From contig NZ_CP136910.1 of assembly GCF_033100115.1 (NCBI RefSeq), positions 5,534,001 to 5,598,000 of the forward strand: 64,000 bases of DNA, written 5' to 3'. The DNA is from Anaerocolumna sp. AGMB13020. Lineage in GTDB: Bacteria; Bacillota; Clostridia; Lachnospirales; Lachnospiraceae. Shown in pieces: positions 17,714 to 26,469 of this stretch. Each line of letters begins with the position of its first letter. The first letter of the stretch is position 1. A model generated the notes under the pieces. It ran no database searches. It saw only the letters and a list, made by a program, of their open reading frames with translations, and was not told where the DNA came from. The position numbers were made by a program, and so were the translations under genes.

Positions 17714-19697
17714 GAAAGGTATGGTCTTAAAGTTGGAAAATGCAGTATTGAATGTTGTGATCATAGCCAGAAGGAATACTTCCCTCAGTATCTTGCATGC
17801 ATTAAATAGTATTCTGAATCAGATATATTCACCCATTAAAATTCAGGTGGTGGATGCCAATGAACCCAATAGTATATACAGCCTTGGTCTACAGGAAGAT
17901 CTGGCAGCGTATGCCGGTGTAGAATATCTGCAAATGGATCAGTTCCTTTCCTTGGCAGAAATAAGAAATTATATCCTTTATAAAGCAGAGGGAGAATATA
18001 TTGCATTTCTAAGAAGTAACGATGCCTGGGATTCTAACAAAGCCTTTCTGCAAATAGAGCAGCTTAAAAGTAATGCCAATGTAGCCGCTTCCTGTAGCGA
18101 TGGTGTACTTATTGATAAAAGAAAGCAGCACATAGTAGTGGAACCACTGCTTGGAAATACAGCCTTTAACTCCGATAAATGGGTACTTGACAATCCTGCC
18201 AAAATGTCAGCCCAGGTAATTTACCGGACGCAGGCAGTAAGGGAGGCAGGAGGTTTTGATGGAGAATTTGAGAATTTTTGCGACGGTGATATGCTTCTTC
18301 GGCTTACAAAGAATTATAAGGTAATGGTTACGCCGGTACCCCTTTGTGAGTGCGCCATAACGCCGGAGGAAGAATTGTATGACTTAAATAACTTCAGGGA
18401 CGGTCAGAAGATTCTGTATAAATATATGGATTTTTTTCTGGTAAATAAACAAATGACACAGATTTTCTACTTACGAATGATCCATCTGGCAAAAACAAAT
18501 TTCCTTTGGCTGAATTATTTCGGTTATATTATCATGTATTGCTTAAAGACACCTGGCAGTATGTTCTATTTACTGTTTCAGGCCCTTGGCAAACTCTTGA
18601 AATATGTACTTAAGTGGTTAAGGAGGACTGGCTCTCTATTTTTTAGTGAGAGGTTCCTTACAAGGGATATTAACCTTATTCGAAAAGGTAAGCTTGGGAA
18701 AATAAAAGCCTTAAAAGTGGTTGAAGCAATAGGAAAAAAAGAAGAAGAGGAAGAGATACCGATTCAATTTACCTCTGCCAGGCGTTATAATGAGAAGAAG
18801 TCTCTTGATTTTGTATTTGATCGTAAACTTACGAGTATCGTAATTCCGGAATATGTAACAGTTATTAAGAAAAGCATGTTTTATGGCTGCCATCAGCTGG
18901 TTTCGGTTGAGATTCCCAATACTGTATTGGAAATACAGGCACATGCCTTTCAGAATTGCAAGAAGCTGCGTCATGTTACATTAAAAGAAGGAAGCAGGCT
19001 TGGTAAAATCGGTGCATACGCCTTTGCCGGCTGCAGTTCCCTGGAAACCATAAGTCTGACCGCTGGTCTTGTAAGTATTGGGCAAGGAGCTTTCGCTGAA
19101 TGCAGTGCCTTAAGGCAATTACAGTTTACTTATATGCATGGCGGCACTGAGAAATCAACAAAAATATTTCCTTCGGCAATTGTAAAGCTTCACAGGTATA
19201 CCTTTGCTGGCTGTTCCAGTCTCCTGGCAGTGGAGTTTGGAGCTGACAGTATGCTGGAAATTGTGGAGACCGGTGCATTTATGGGATGTGTCAAGCTTCA
19301 GAAAATCCTGCTGACAGGAAAAGTAGTAACAGTAGACAGCTATGCTTTTGCATATTGTAAACGTCTGGAAACAGCCGCCTTTCCCCATATTGATACTCTG
19401 AAATATATGGGAAGCGGAGTGTTCACAGGCTGCGAAGCCTTAGCATATTTTCAATTGCCAAATCAGATTGAACGTATATATGAACGTACCTTCTATGGCT
19501 GTGCCAGTCTTAAGCTGGTTAAAATACCCAAAAAAGTAATTTCCATAAATCATCAGGCATTTGCTAAATGCAATGCTCTTGAAAGAGCAATAATATTAAC
19601 AGGAGATATAGCCATTTCACCTACAGCCTTTGATAAACACACAGAGGTTCGGATACAAGAGAATGAAGACAGAGAGTCCGCTTCCGAGTGGCAGTGA
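17691..19697 (+). CDS. GT2-like domain fused to BspA-type leucine-rich repeats
   Basis: Residues 20-250 look like a GT2 transferase, but two motifs are off. The usual DDGS is VDANE and the usual LDSDD is LRSND, so metal binding may be weakened. Residues about 270-310 are hydrophobic and could associate with the membrane. Residues about 366-646 form a run of LRR_5 (BspA-like) repeats, with cores such as AFAGCSSLETI and TFYGCASLKLV. Repeats of this kind normally occur on secreted surface proteins, so fusion to a cytoplasmic-type transferase is unusual. The TTG start at 17691 overlaps the previous gene by 23 bases; an ATG at 17721 is an alternative. The end overlaps upstream candidate starts of the flippase gene. 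Confidence 0.75.
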   Translation: MEKETGHEKGMVLKLENAVLNVVIIARRNTSLSILHALNSILNQIYSPIKIQVVDANEPNSIYSLGLQEDLAAYAGVEYLQMDQFLSLAEIRNYILYKAEGEYIAFLRSNDAWDSNKAFLQIEQLKSNANVAASCSDGVLIDKRKQHIVVEPLLGNTAFNSDKWVLDNPAKMSAQVIYRTQAVREAGGFDGEFENFCDGDMLLRLTKNYKVMVTPVPLCECAITPEEELYDLNNFRDGQKILYKYMDFFLVNKQMTQIFYLRMIHLAKTNFLWLNYFGYIIMYCLKTPGSMFYLLFQALGKLLKYVLKWLRRTGSLFFSERFLTRDINLIRKGKLGKIKALKVVEAIGKKEEEEEIPIQFTSARRYNEKKSLDFVFDRKLTSIVIPEYVTVIKKSMFYGCHQLVSVEIPNTVLEIQAHAFQNCKKLRHVTLKEGSRLGKIGAYAFAGCSSLETISLTAGLVSIGQGAFAECSALRQLQFTYMHGGTEKSTKIFPSAIVKLHRYTFAGCSSLLAVEFGADSMLEIVETGAFMGCVKLQKILLTGKVVTVDSYAFAYCKRLETAAFPHIDTLKYMGSGVFTGCEALAYFQLPNQIERIYERTFYGCASLKLVKIPKKVISINHQAFAKCNALERAIILTGDIAISPTAFDKHTEVRIQENEDRESASEWQ

Positions 19698-19782
19698 GAA
19701 TTATAGAAAATATAATTCACAGGCTGTCACAGTGCCATATCTGGAGCAGATGCGGTGTACATGGGAGTTGAGGGATAAAAGC

Positions 19783-21228
19783 ATGGGTTCTGATATTAAA
19801 AAAAATTATGTATACAATGTTATATACCGTCTGTCCATCTGCATACTTCCCCTGGTAGTTACGCCATATGTAGCCCGGGTATTGGGAGCGGAACAGGTAG
19901 GTATTTACACCTTTTCAAGTACAATTGCCTGTTATTTCATTATGTTTGGCAAGCTTGGGCTTGATAATTACGGCAACCGGAGTATTGCTGCCTGCAGAGA
20001 TAATATAGAGGAGAGAAGCCGGGTATTCTGGGGGATTTATATCCTGCAATTGTTTACCTCCGTAGTTTCAATTCTTATATTTATACTTCTGGTATTTACG
20101 GTTTTTGAAGAAGACCGCAGGGTATACTTTATGCAGCTAATCTATGTAGCGTCCATATTGTTTGACGTCAGCTGGTTCTTCTACGGTATGGAAAAATTCC
20201 GTATAACAACAATCAGGAGTCTGGTGTCCAGAACACTGATCATAGTTGGTGTTTATGCTTTTGTTCATTCAGAAAAGGATTTGTGGATTTATACGGGTGT
20301 TATGTCCGCCTGCTTTCTATTTGAGCAGGTTCAGCTGCTGCCTTTTATGTTTCGGCAGGTTAAAGTGGTTCCCCTTAGGCGGGAAGATATCACCTGTCAT
20401 ATCGTACCCAATGTTAAGCTGTTTATTCCGCTTTTTGCATTGAGTATTTATAACTGGCTGGACAAGATAATGCTTGGAATTATAGTTAAGAGCACTACGG
20501 TGGTGGCTTTCTATGCCTTTGCGGAGAATATCATCAATCTTCCAAAAGGTATCTTATCTGCACTGGACACGGTTATGCTTCCCAGAATATCTAATCTGGT
20601 AGCGAACAACCGGAGAGAAGAAGGGGTGCAGAAGATGCGTAATTCCATCCGATTCAACAGTTTTATATGCTGTGCTCTTTGCTTTGGGATAGCAGGTGTC
20701 GCCCCCAGTTTCGTACCATGGTTTTTTGGTGAGGAGTATACACCGACTATCCTGCTAACCATGGAGCTGGCTATGGTCATGATTCCAATGAGTGTGGTGA
20801 ATGTAGTACAGACCCAGTATCTGATCCCATTTCGCAGAGAGCATGTCTATATATGGTCAGTATCCCTGGGAGCAGTTACAAATATTGTTCTGAATTTGAT
20901 TTTAATACCTTTCTATGGTGCTTCCGGTGCTGTTATAGGTACCTTTGGGGCTGAGCTTATGGTATGTGCCTATCAGCTAATCCATATAAGGGATGTATAT
21001 AAATTCCGCCAGCTGTTTCAAGCACTGCTGCCCTTTATGCTTTGTGGTTTGCTGGAGTTTGCAGCCATTTATCCGCTAACCGCTCTGTCAATAGAGCCTT
21101 TTCCTAAGCTGCTGCTGCAAGTATTCGTTGGTGGGGCAGTTTACCTTGTTAGCTCTGGAATATATTTAATCGGACTAAAAAAAGAGTACCAAAGTGTCGG
21201 AGACCTTATAAAGAGTTTTAAGCAGTAG
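19783..21228 (+). CDS. Wzx-like oligosaccharide flippase
   Basis: About twelve to fourteen membrane helices and the N-terminal pattern NVIYRLSICILPLVVTPYVARVLG identify a polysaccharide-synthase/MATE-type flippase. The ATG at 19783 is chosen because GAGGGA lies 7 bases upstream and the family starts there. Longer in-frame starts at 19630 and 19750 would add unrelated, charged residues and overlap the LRR gene. From family knowledge it flips lipid-linked oligosaccharide units outward. It gives this operon a second exporter besides PelG. Confidence 0.85.
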   Translation: MGSDIKKNYVYNVIYRLSICILPLVVTPYVARVLGAEQVGIYTFSSTIACYFIMFGKLGLDNYGNRSIAACRDNIEERSRVFWGIYILQLFTSVVSILIFILLVFTVFEEDRRVYFMQLIYVASILFDVSWFFYGMEKFRITTIRSLVSRTLIIVGVYAFVHSEKDLWIYTGVMSACFLFEQVQLLPFMFRQVKVVPLRREDITCHIVPNVKLFIPLFALSIYNWLDKIMLGIIVKSTTVVAFYAFAENIINLPKGILSALDTVMLPRISNLVANNRREEGVQKMRNSIRFNSFICCALCFGIAGVAPSFVPWFFGEEYTPTILLTMELAMVMIPMSVVNVVQTQYLIPFRREHVYIWSVSLGAVTNIVLNLILIPFYGASGAVIGTFGAELMVCAYQLIHIRDVYKFRQLFQALLPFMLCGLLEFAAIYPLTALSIEPFPKLLLQVFVGGAVYLVSSGIYLIGLKKEYQSVGDLIKSFKQ

Positions 21229-21320
21229 CTTGCATATTCAGATTATTTTTAGCGTTAAGAGGATAAAACTAAAATATGAGTATATAGTATACAGACGGGA
21301 AAAGAGGTGAAGCTTGAAAA

Positions 21321-23663
21321 ATGATAGTTGATACGAGTGCCTATGTATTATCTATGCTGCTGGTATTATTCAGCTGTATCATAAGGGATTTTCTGATACC
21401 GCTCTTTGTCTGGAGGAAATATCTTAGAAATAAAAGTTATGGCTACCGGTTTTGGTTCTGCGTGCTGACTCAAGCTGCCTTACAGATTAATCTGGTATTG
21501 CTCCTTGGTTTTTTAGATATCTGTAACCGCTATACCATAATTGCTGGTAATCTGCTGGTTTATCTCCTGATTATATGGAATTATTCCGATAAGAGATTCT
21601 TTCAACATTGTAAGGAAGGAACGGATGCTCTCTGGAATGCCTACAAAGAGGAAAGGCTTATCCGGTTTATGGTACAGGAGTTTAAAGCACTGTTAAAAGC
21701 CTTAAAAAGAACGATCCTTCAGATGCAGCTCTTTAGAACCTTAAGAAAGAACTGGCTGGAAGCAGGACTATTAATATCCCTGGTAATATATAATATCTGG
21801 TTTCTGACATATAACGTCTTACGTTATCATTGCTATCAGTTTTCAGATATCCCCATACATCAATCCTGGATATATGACTTGGAGCATGGAACTTTATTTT
21901 CTGATGGTATCTATCCCTTTGGTATGCATGCCATGGTGTATATCATCCGAATAATCTTTGATTTGAATCTGAGAGAAATTCTGTTATATGCCGGGGCTTA
22001 TCAGACCGTGCTGATGATGATCGGTTTATATTTATTGGCAAAGGAGATCTTTTATGGTAAATATACTCCCGTAACAGTGGTTCTCTTTATCAGTTTTATG
22101 CTGAATCAGGGCCGTTATGCTGCCTCTCTGCCTCAGGAGGCAGGAATGTACACGGTAATCGGTGTGGCTTATTTTATGATACGCTATCTGCGCAAGGACA
22201 GACAGAAGCTCATACTGGAAAAAGACTCACGGATACGCAGGTTCTTTCGCATAAACGCATATATCAACAGACGGTATATCGATTCCGATGCCTGCCTTTT
22301 GATTTTATGCGTAGCACTTGTTATTGCATATCATTTTTATACTGCCATCGCAGCTGTTTTTCTGGTATTAGCAACGGGAATTGCCTTTCTTCCAAGGGTA
22401 TTAAAAAAACAGTATTTTATACCGCTTTTATTCAGTGGAATTATGGGAGCTGTCATCGCAGTAATGCCCTTTGCTGCTTGTCTGGCGAAAGGGATACCTT
22501 TTCAGGAATCCATGGCATGGGCAACAAGTGTTATTGCTGATGAGGAATGGAATGGGAAAGGTTCGGATTATCAGCAGAGGTTAGAAGAAGCACAGGGTAA
22601 GGGAAATAATACAACAGGAGAAAACGGTTCAGATACTGCTGCGGAAGAAATCGATGGTAAGGATAAAAAACCCCATGTGAATTATTCCGCTATGACGTTT
22701 GTTGAGATCGTGCGGTATTTCTATCAGGCAATGTTCAACTTCGGACTCCTTGCAATGTTTGGAGCCAGTGCTACACAGTTCATGTTTTTTTGCATATTCA
22801 GCGGTTTTCTCTGTGCGGTTATTATGCTATTCAGAAAAAAGACCAGAAACGTGGGGCATGTGTACATAGCAATCATACTTAATATGATAGTGTTATGTAT
22901 TGTCGGAGCAGCAGAAGAGTTGGGATTTATTGAACTAATTGCCGCAGCCAGAGCCTCAACCTTTGCGGAACCCTTTATCGGTCTTATTTTTATGCTGCCG
23001 GTTGACTTTGCTTTCCGAATTCTTGGTTTTTGGAAAAACCGGCATTATCAATTTACCTTAAAGGGGATTTCTGCTGTTTTTTGCGGAGTTGCAGCCATCA
23101 TGATTGTAGAGATGGGCTGGTATCATTCCTTTTTTGATGTGAACCAGGCATATTATAACGAATCAGAGTATCTGCTGCGTCATATTAAGAAATCTTACGA
23201 AAGAAATACCTATACAATTGTTTCGCCTACAGATGAATACTATGATATTCTGGATTATGGCTACCATACGGAGTTATCGGAATTTATTGATATGGTCAAT
23301 GGGAATAGTGAGGAATTTACCTTTCCCACTGAATATGTATTCTTTTTCATTGAAAAAAAGGTATTACAGGATTATACCTACGGACCGGTTAATGTGAATA
23401 TAAAATATGCGGCAATGGATTTTACGTTTTTTGGAGATGCTCAGGATTATTATTTTCAACGTGCGGTTATAGAGTCACAGGCATTTTACTGGGCACAGAA
23501 AATATCGCAGATATATCCCAGGAATTTTAAGATTTACTATGAAGATGATATTTATGTAGCTTATATTCTGGAACAGAATACTTATAGCCCCTATAATCTG
23601 AAGGTCGATTATCTGGCTGATTATGTTGATGAGATAAAGGCAAATGGGTGGAACGCTGAGTAG
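21321..23663 (+). CDS. Large polytopic membrane protein, GT-C-like
   Basis: 780 residues with about eleven or more membrane helices and a soluble C-terminal region of some 170 residues. After the first helices comes a segment with SDIPIHQSWIYDL, then FSDGIYPFGMHAM. This acidic/His plus YP.G.H pattern is seen in the first outer loop of many GT-C glycosyltransferases and related polymerase-like proteins. An acidic low-complexity loop (near 22560-22680) separates two helix groups. A Wzy-like polymerase or a polyprenyl-linked sugar transferase are both possible. GAGGTG precedes the ATG. Confidence 0.55.
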   Translation: MIVDTSAYVLSMLLVLFSCIIRDFLIPLFVWRKYLRNKSYGYRFWFCVLTQAALQINLVLLLGFLDICNRYTIIAGNLLVYLLIIWNYSDKRFFQHCKEGTDALWNAYKEERLIRFMVQEFKALLKALKRTILQMQLFRTLRKNWLEAGLLISLVIYNIWFLTYNVLRYHCYQFSDIPIHQSWIYDLEHGTLFSDGIYPFGMHAMVYIIRIIFDLNLREILLYAGAYQTVLMMIGLYLLAKEIFYGKYTPVTVVLFISFMLNQGRYAASLPQEAGMYTVIGVAYFMIRYLRKDRQKLILEKDSRIRRFFRINAYINRRYIDSDACLLILCVALVIAYHFYTAIAAVFLVLATGIAFLPRVLKKQYFIPLLFSGIMGAVIAVMPFAACLAKGIPFQESMAWATSVIADEEWNGKGSDYQQRLEEAQGKGNNTTGENGSDTAAEEIDGKDKKPHVNYSAMTFVEIVRYFYQAMFNFGLLAMFGASATQFMFFCIFSGFLCAVIMLFRKKTRNVGHVYIAIILNMIVLCIVGAAEELGFIELIAAARASTFAEPFIGLIFMLPVDFAFRILGFWKNRHYQFTLKGISAVFCGVAAIMIVEMGWYHSFFDVNQAYYNESEYLLRHIKKSYERNTYTIVSPTDEYYDILDYGYHTELSEFIDMVNGNSEEFTFPTEYVFFFIEKKVLQDYTYGPVNVNIKYAAMDFTFFGDAQDYYFQRAVIESQAFYWAQKISQIYPRNFKIYYEDDIYVAYILEQNTYSPYNLKVDYLADYVDEIKANGWNAE

Positions 23664-23693
23664 TATACAATTGGTTACAGGGAGGATAGAACG

Positions 23694-24680
23694 ATGGAAC
23701 TTAATCAAAAATTATGTGTTGCTTATGCAGCCGATGATCACTATGCGAAATTTCTGGGCATTTCCATGCTGTCAATGTTTCAATCCAATAAAGACTTTAA
23801 AGAAATCGTAGTATTTATATTAGACTGTGGGATGAAAGATCCAAATAAAGAAAAGCTTCGGTCTATTGCGAAGGAATTTAAAAGAGAAATTCATTTTATG
23901 TCCATGGCAGCAGCAGTTGCCGGACTAGAGCTTAATATGGGACCCAGAAAGATATCCATTGCCTCCTATGCAAGACTGTTTCTTTCTTCTATAATTCCTG
24001 ATAGCTATGACAGAATTCTTTATCTGGATTGTGATACCATAATTCGAGATAAGCTGATGGATTTCTGGACTGTGGATCTGGAAGGTTATCTGGTTGCCGG
24101 TGTTCGTGATACCGTGGACAGCTTCTTTTTAAAAAAGATTGGTATGAGACCTGATGAATATTACGTGAATGCAGGAACTATTCTGATTAATCTGAACAGC
24201 TGGCGTAAGGAAGGTCTGGAAAAAAAGTTTATTGATTTCATTAGAAAACATAATGGGAATGTTCCCCATCATGATCAGGGAACGATTAATGGAGTCTGCA
24301 GGAATAGGAAACGTATTGTCTCACCACGATTTAATGCTACCGCAAATATTTACTCCTTTACAGCAAAGACTATAAAACGTATCTATTTTTTAGACAGCTT
24401 TTATACGCAGGAAGAACTTGACGAGGCTAAGAGAAATCCTGCTATAATTCACTTTACTACCGGTTTGGTGGGAAGACCCTGGGAAGAAAACTGTACCCAT
24501 CCAATGCAGGCAGAATATTTAAAGGCAGCCAAAGTATCACCTTGGAAAGAGGAGCCGCTTCAACGGGACACCAGGAAGTTTTCTGTAAAGCTGTTTTCAA
24601 GCTTTTATCGGCATGTGCCGCTTTTTGTCTCTGAAAATGTTTACAGATTTCTAAGTTTGTTGACACATGTTGGAGAATGA
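23694..24680 (+). CDS. GT8 family glycosyltransferase
   Basis: Typical GT8 layout: VAYAADDHYAKFLGISMLSM at the start, the metal-binding LYLDCDTI motif near residue 110, VNAGTILINLN, and HHDQGTIN further on. These are retaining GT-A enzymes that add glucose or galactose to surface polysaccharides. AGGGAGG precedes the ATG, 30 bp after the membrane protein gene. Confidence 0.9.
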   Translation: MELNQKLCVAYAADDHYAKFLGISMLSMFQSNKDFKEIVVFILDCGMKDPNKEKLRSIAKEFKREIHFMSMAAAVAGLELNMGPRKISIASYARLFLSSIIPDSYDRILYLDCDTIIRDKLMDFWTVDLEGYLVAGVRDTVDSFFLKKIGMRPDEYYVNAGTILINLNSWRKEGLEKKFIDFIRKHNGNVPHHDQGTINGVCRNRKRIVSPRFNATANIYSFTAKTIKRIYFLDSFYTQEELDEAKRNPAIIHFTTGLVGRPWEENCTHPMQAEYLKAAKVSPWKEEPLQRDTRKFSVKLFSSFYRHVPLFVSENVYRFLSLLTHVGE

Positions 24681-24811
24681 CAGATATGGCAGATAATTAT
24701 TTATGTACATTAAAGGTATTATAAGGTATACTGAAATGGACAAGCTAGTAATTGAACCTGTTTAATGTATTGAAATAAGAGCTATATTTTAAGATAAAGG
24801 AGTTCTCCAGA

Positions 24812-25294
24812 ATGAAGAACAACGTAGAGAAGTTGATAAAAAAATTGCTGAACCGTGAAATGGTTGTATATGCGATCGCCGGTGTTATGACCACCGCAGT
24901 TAATATGGTGACATACTATCTTTTATGTTATGGTGCAGTAATAAATCATCTGATTGCTAATATAATTGCCTGGATTATTGCTGTAACCTTTGCTTACTAT
25001 GTAAATGCCGGATGGGTATTTCGTGATAAACGAAGCAGTATAAGGGATGAGTCTGTTAAGATGGTGAAATTTTTTCTGGCCAGACTATTCTCATTGGGAG
25101 TAGAGGAGGGAGGTCTGCTGCTTTTTGTCAGTCTGCTTCATTTTAACAACATGGCAGTAAAAGCAGGACTGGCTGTTGTTGTGATTATTCTAAATTATAT
25201 TTGCAGTAAATTTTATGTTTTTAATGGTGACAAGAAGACAAATATACTGGATTCAAGTAGAGAAACGACGAAGTCCGCTATGAGCTTGAAATAA
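24812..25294 (+). CDS. GtrA family membrane protein
   Basis: 160 residues with four membrane helices and the GtrA signature (YAIAGVMTTAVNMVTYYLL, then FAYYVNAGWVF). GtrA proteins are proposed to help flip polyprenyl-phosphate-linked sugars for surface glycan decoration. That fits with the GT2 and GT-C-like genes earlier in the operon. AAAGGAG precedes the ATG. It is the last gene before the terminator at 25436. Confidence 0.85.
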   Translation: MKNNVEKLIKKLLNREMVVYAIAGVMTTAVNMVTYYLLCYGAVINHLIANIIAWIIAVTFAYYVNAGWVFRDKRSSIRDESVKMVKFFLARLFSLGVEEGGLLLFVSLLHFNNMAVKAGLAVVVIILNYICSKFYVFNGDKKTNILDSSRETTKSAMSLK

Positions 25295-25435
25295 TATCCA
25301 GACAGATAAGATGATAGGATAAACAGTTTAGTCTTTTTAAGAAGCTTAAATTTGATAAGTTTTTTAAGGATTTTTAATGTAAACAGATTTTAGTAGGTTA
25401 ACAAAGTTATAAAGGATATGTATTCATATTTTATA

Positions 25436-25478
25436 GGCTTTCTATGATTGCTTTAGATTATCATAGAAAGCCCTTTTT
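25436..25478 (+). terminator. Terminator of the exopolysaccharide operon
   Basis: A perfect 13-bp stem (25436-25448 with 25460-25472) followed by CTTTTTT. It is the first strong terminator after the operon promoter at 5.5 kb. The remaining 25479-25649 sequence holds nothing I recognise. Confidence 0.9.
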
Positions 25479-25649
25479 TATTTTGAACCGTATTGAATTA
25501 TTAGGTTCAGAAAAATATCCATCCTATTTAAAAATAAGGCTATGTTTCAGAACCATGTTGATAATATGCAATTTTTAAGGGACTTTGTTAATAATTTTAT
25601 TAATTCACATCTTAAGAACATTATGTATTAAGTTTACTCTAGATTAGGT

Positions 25650-26186
25650 TTATTTTGAACGCAAAAAATAGTGCTCTCCTTCATATGAATTGCCTTCACA
25701 AAAGTCAATTTTTAATAATGTATTCCGCCTTTCAACAGCTTGAGGTATTGCCTTAGTTGCAATCGTATCAACCTCAAACAAATCAAAAAAGTTCTCGTTA
25801 CAAACGCTAAATATTTCGTTTAAGTAATCCGTTTTTTCGTATTCAGAAGAAACATCAACTCGGAGTATTCCCGTTTTAATTTTATATTTTCCCGCATAAC
25901 CAAACATTTCTACTGTTCCAATAGCTTTAGATAATGATTTATCTATAATTGCAAAGCGTATAAATTCTTGCTGGGAATATGCCCAAAGCCAAGCTTTAGT
26001 GCATTGTAACATATCCTCAATTGTGTAAATACAAAAATCACCTGTACATCTGTCAGAGTTAAAAAATTTTTGTGCCTTACTATCAGAATAACATTTAAGT
26101 AGATCTTCGGAATCTTCTTCTGAAACGAGTCTTAAAATAAAACTTTCTGTTTCAAAAGTAGGGCATATTTCATAGGGGTTCTTCAT
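25650..26186 (-). CDS. GNAT family N-acetyltransferase
   Basis: The pattern of a GNAT acyltransferase is visible: FETESFILRLVSEEDSEDL at the start, AIIDKSLSKAIGTVEMFG in the middle and a C-terminal AVERRNTLLKIDF. It resembles the RimJ/RimL-type branch. The ATG at 26186 is preferred because AGGAGG lies 6 bases upstream; a start at 26204 would add six residues. The acceptor is unknown. Confidence 0.8.
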   Translation of the reverse strand: MKNPYEICPTFETESFILRLVSEEDSEDLLKCYSDSKAQKFFNSDRCTGDFCIYTIEDMLQCTKAWLWAYSQQEFIRFAIIDKSLSKAIGTVEMFGYAGKYKIKTGILRVDVSSEYEKTDYLNEIFSVCNENFFDLFEVDTIATKAIPQAVERRNTLLKIDFCEGNSYEGEHYFLRSK

Positions 26187-26421
26187 AAAAATCCTCCTCA
26201 TCATGTATAGTATAGAACTTTCTTTGTGTCACAGAACTTACCATTGTGCCACAAAAATTTACAATTCTCTATTTGCTTTATTATATAACAGGGAGAGGTA
26301 TTATTTCAAATATTTTGTTATTTCTGGTTGTCAGGCTTTGGTAATGACATTCTTCCTTAAGCATTAATGATGTTTAACAGGCCGCTTATTATGAAATGAA
26401 ACAGGCTGCATTGATAGAAAG

Positions 26422-26462
26422 AAACCGGATTATATGGATAATACTCCATACAACCCGGTTTT
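26422..26462 (-). terminator. Terminator of the ABC-F gene
   Basis: An imperfect hairpin with AAACCGG/CCGGTTT at its base and a TATGGA/TCCATA inner stem lies immediately after the stop of the minus-strand ABC-F gene. A T/C-rich run follows on the minus strand. Confidence 0.65.
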
Positions 26463-26469
26463 CATTTAT

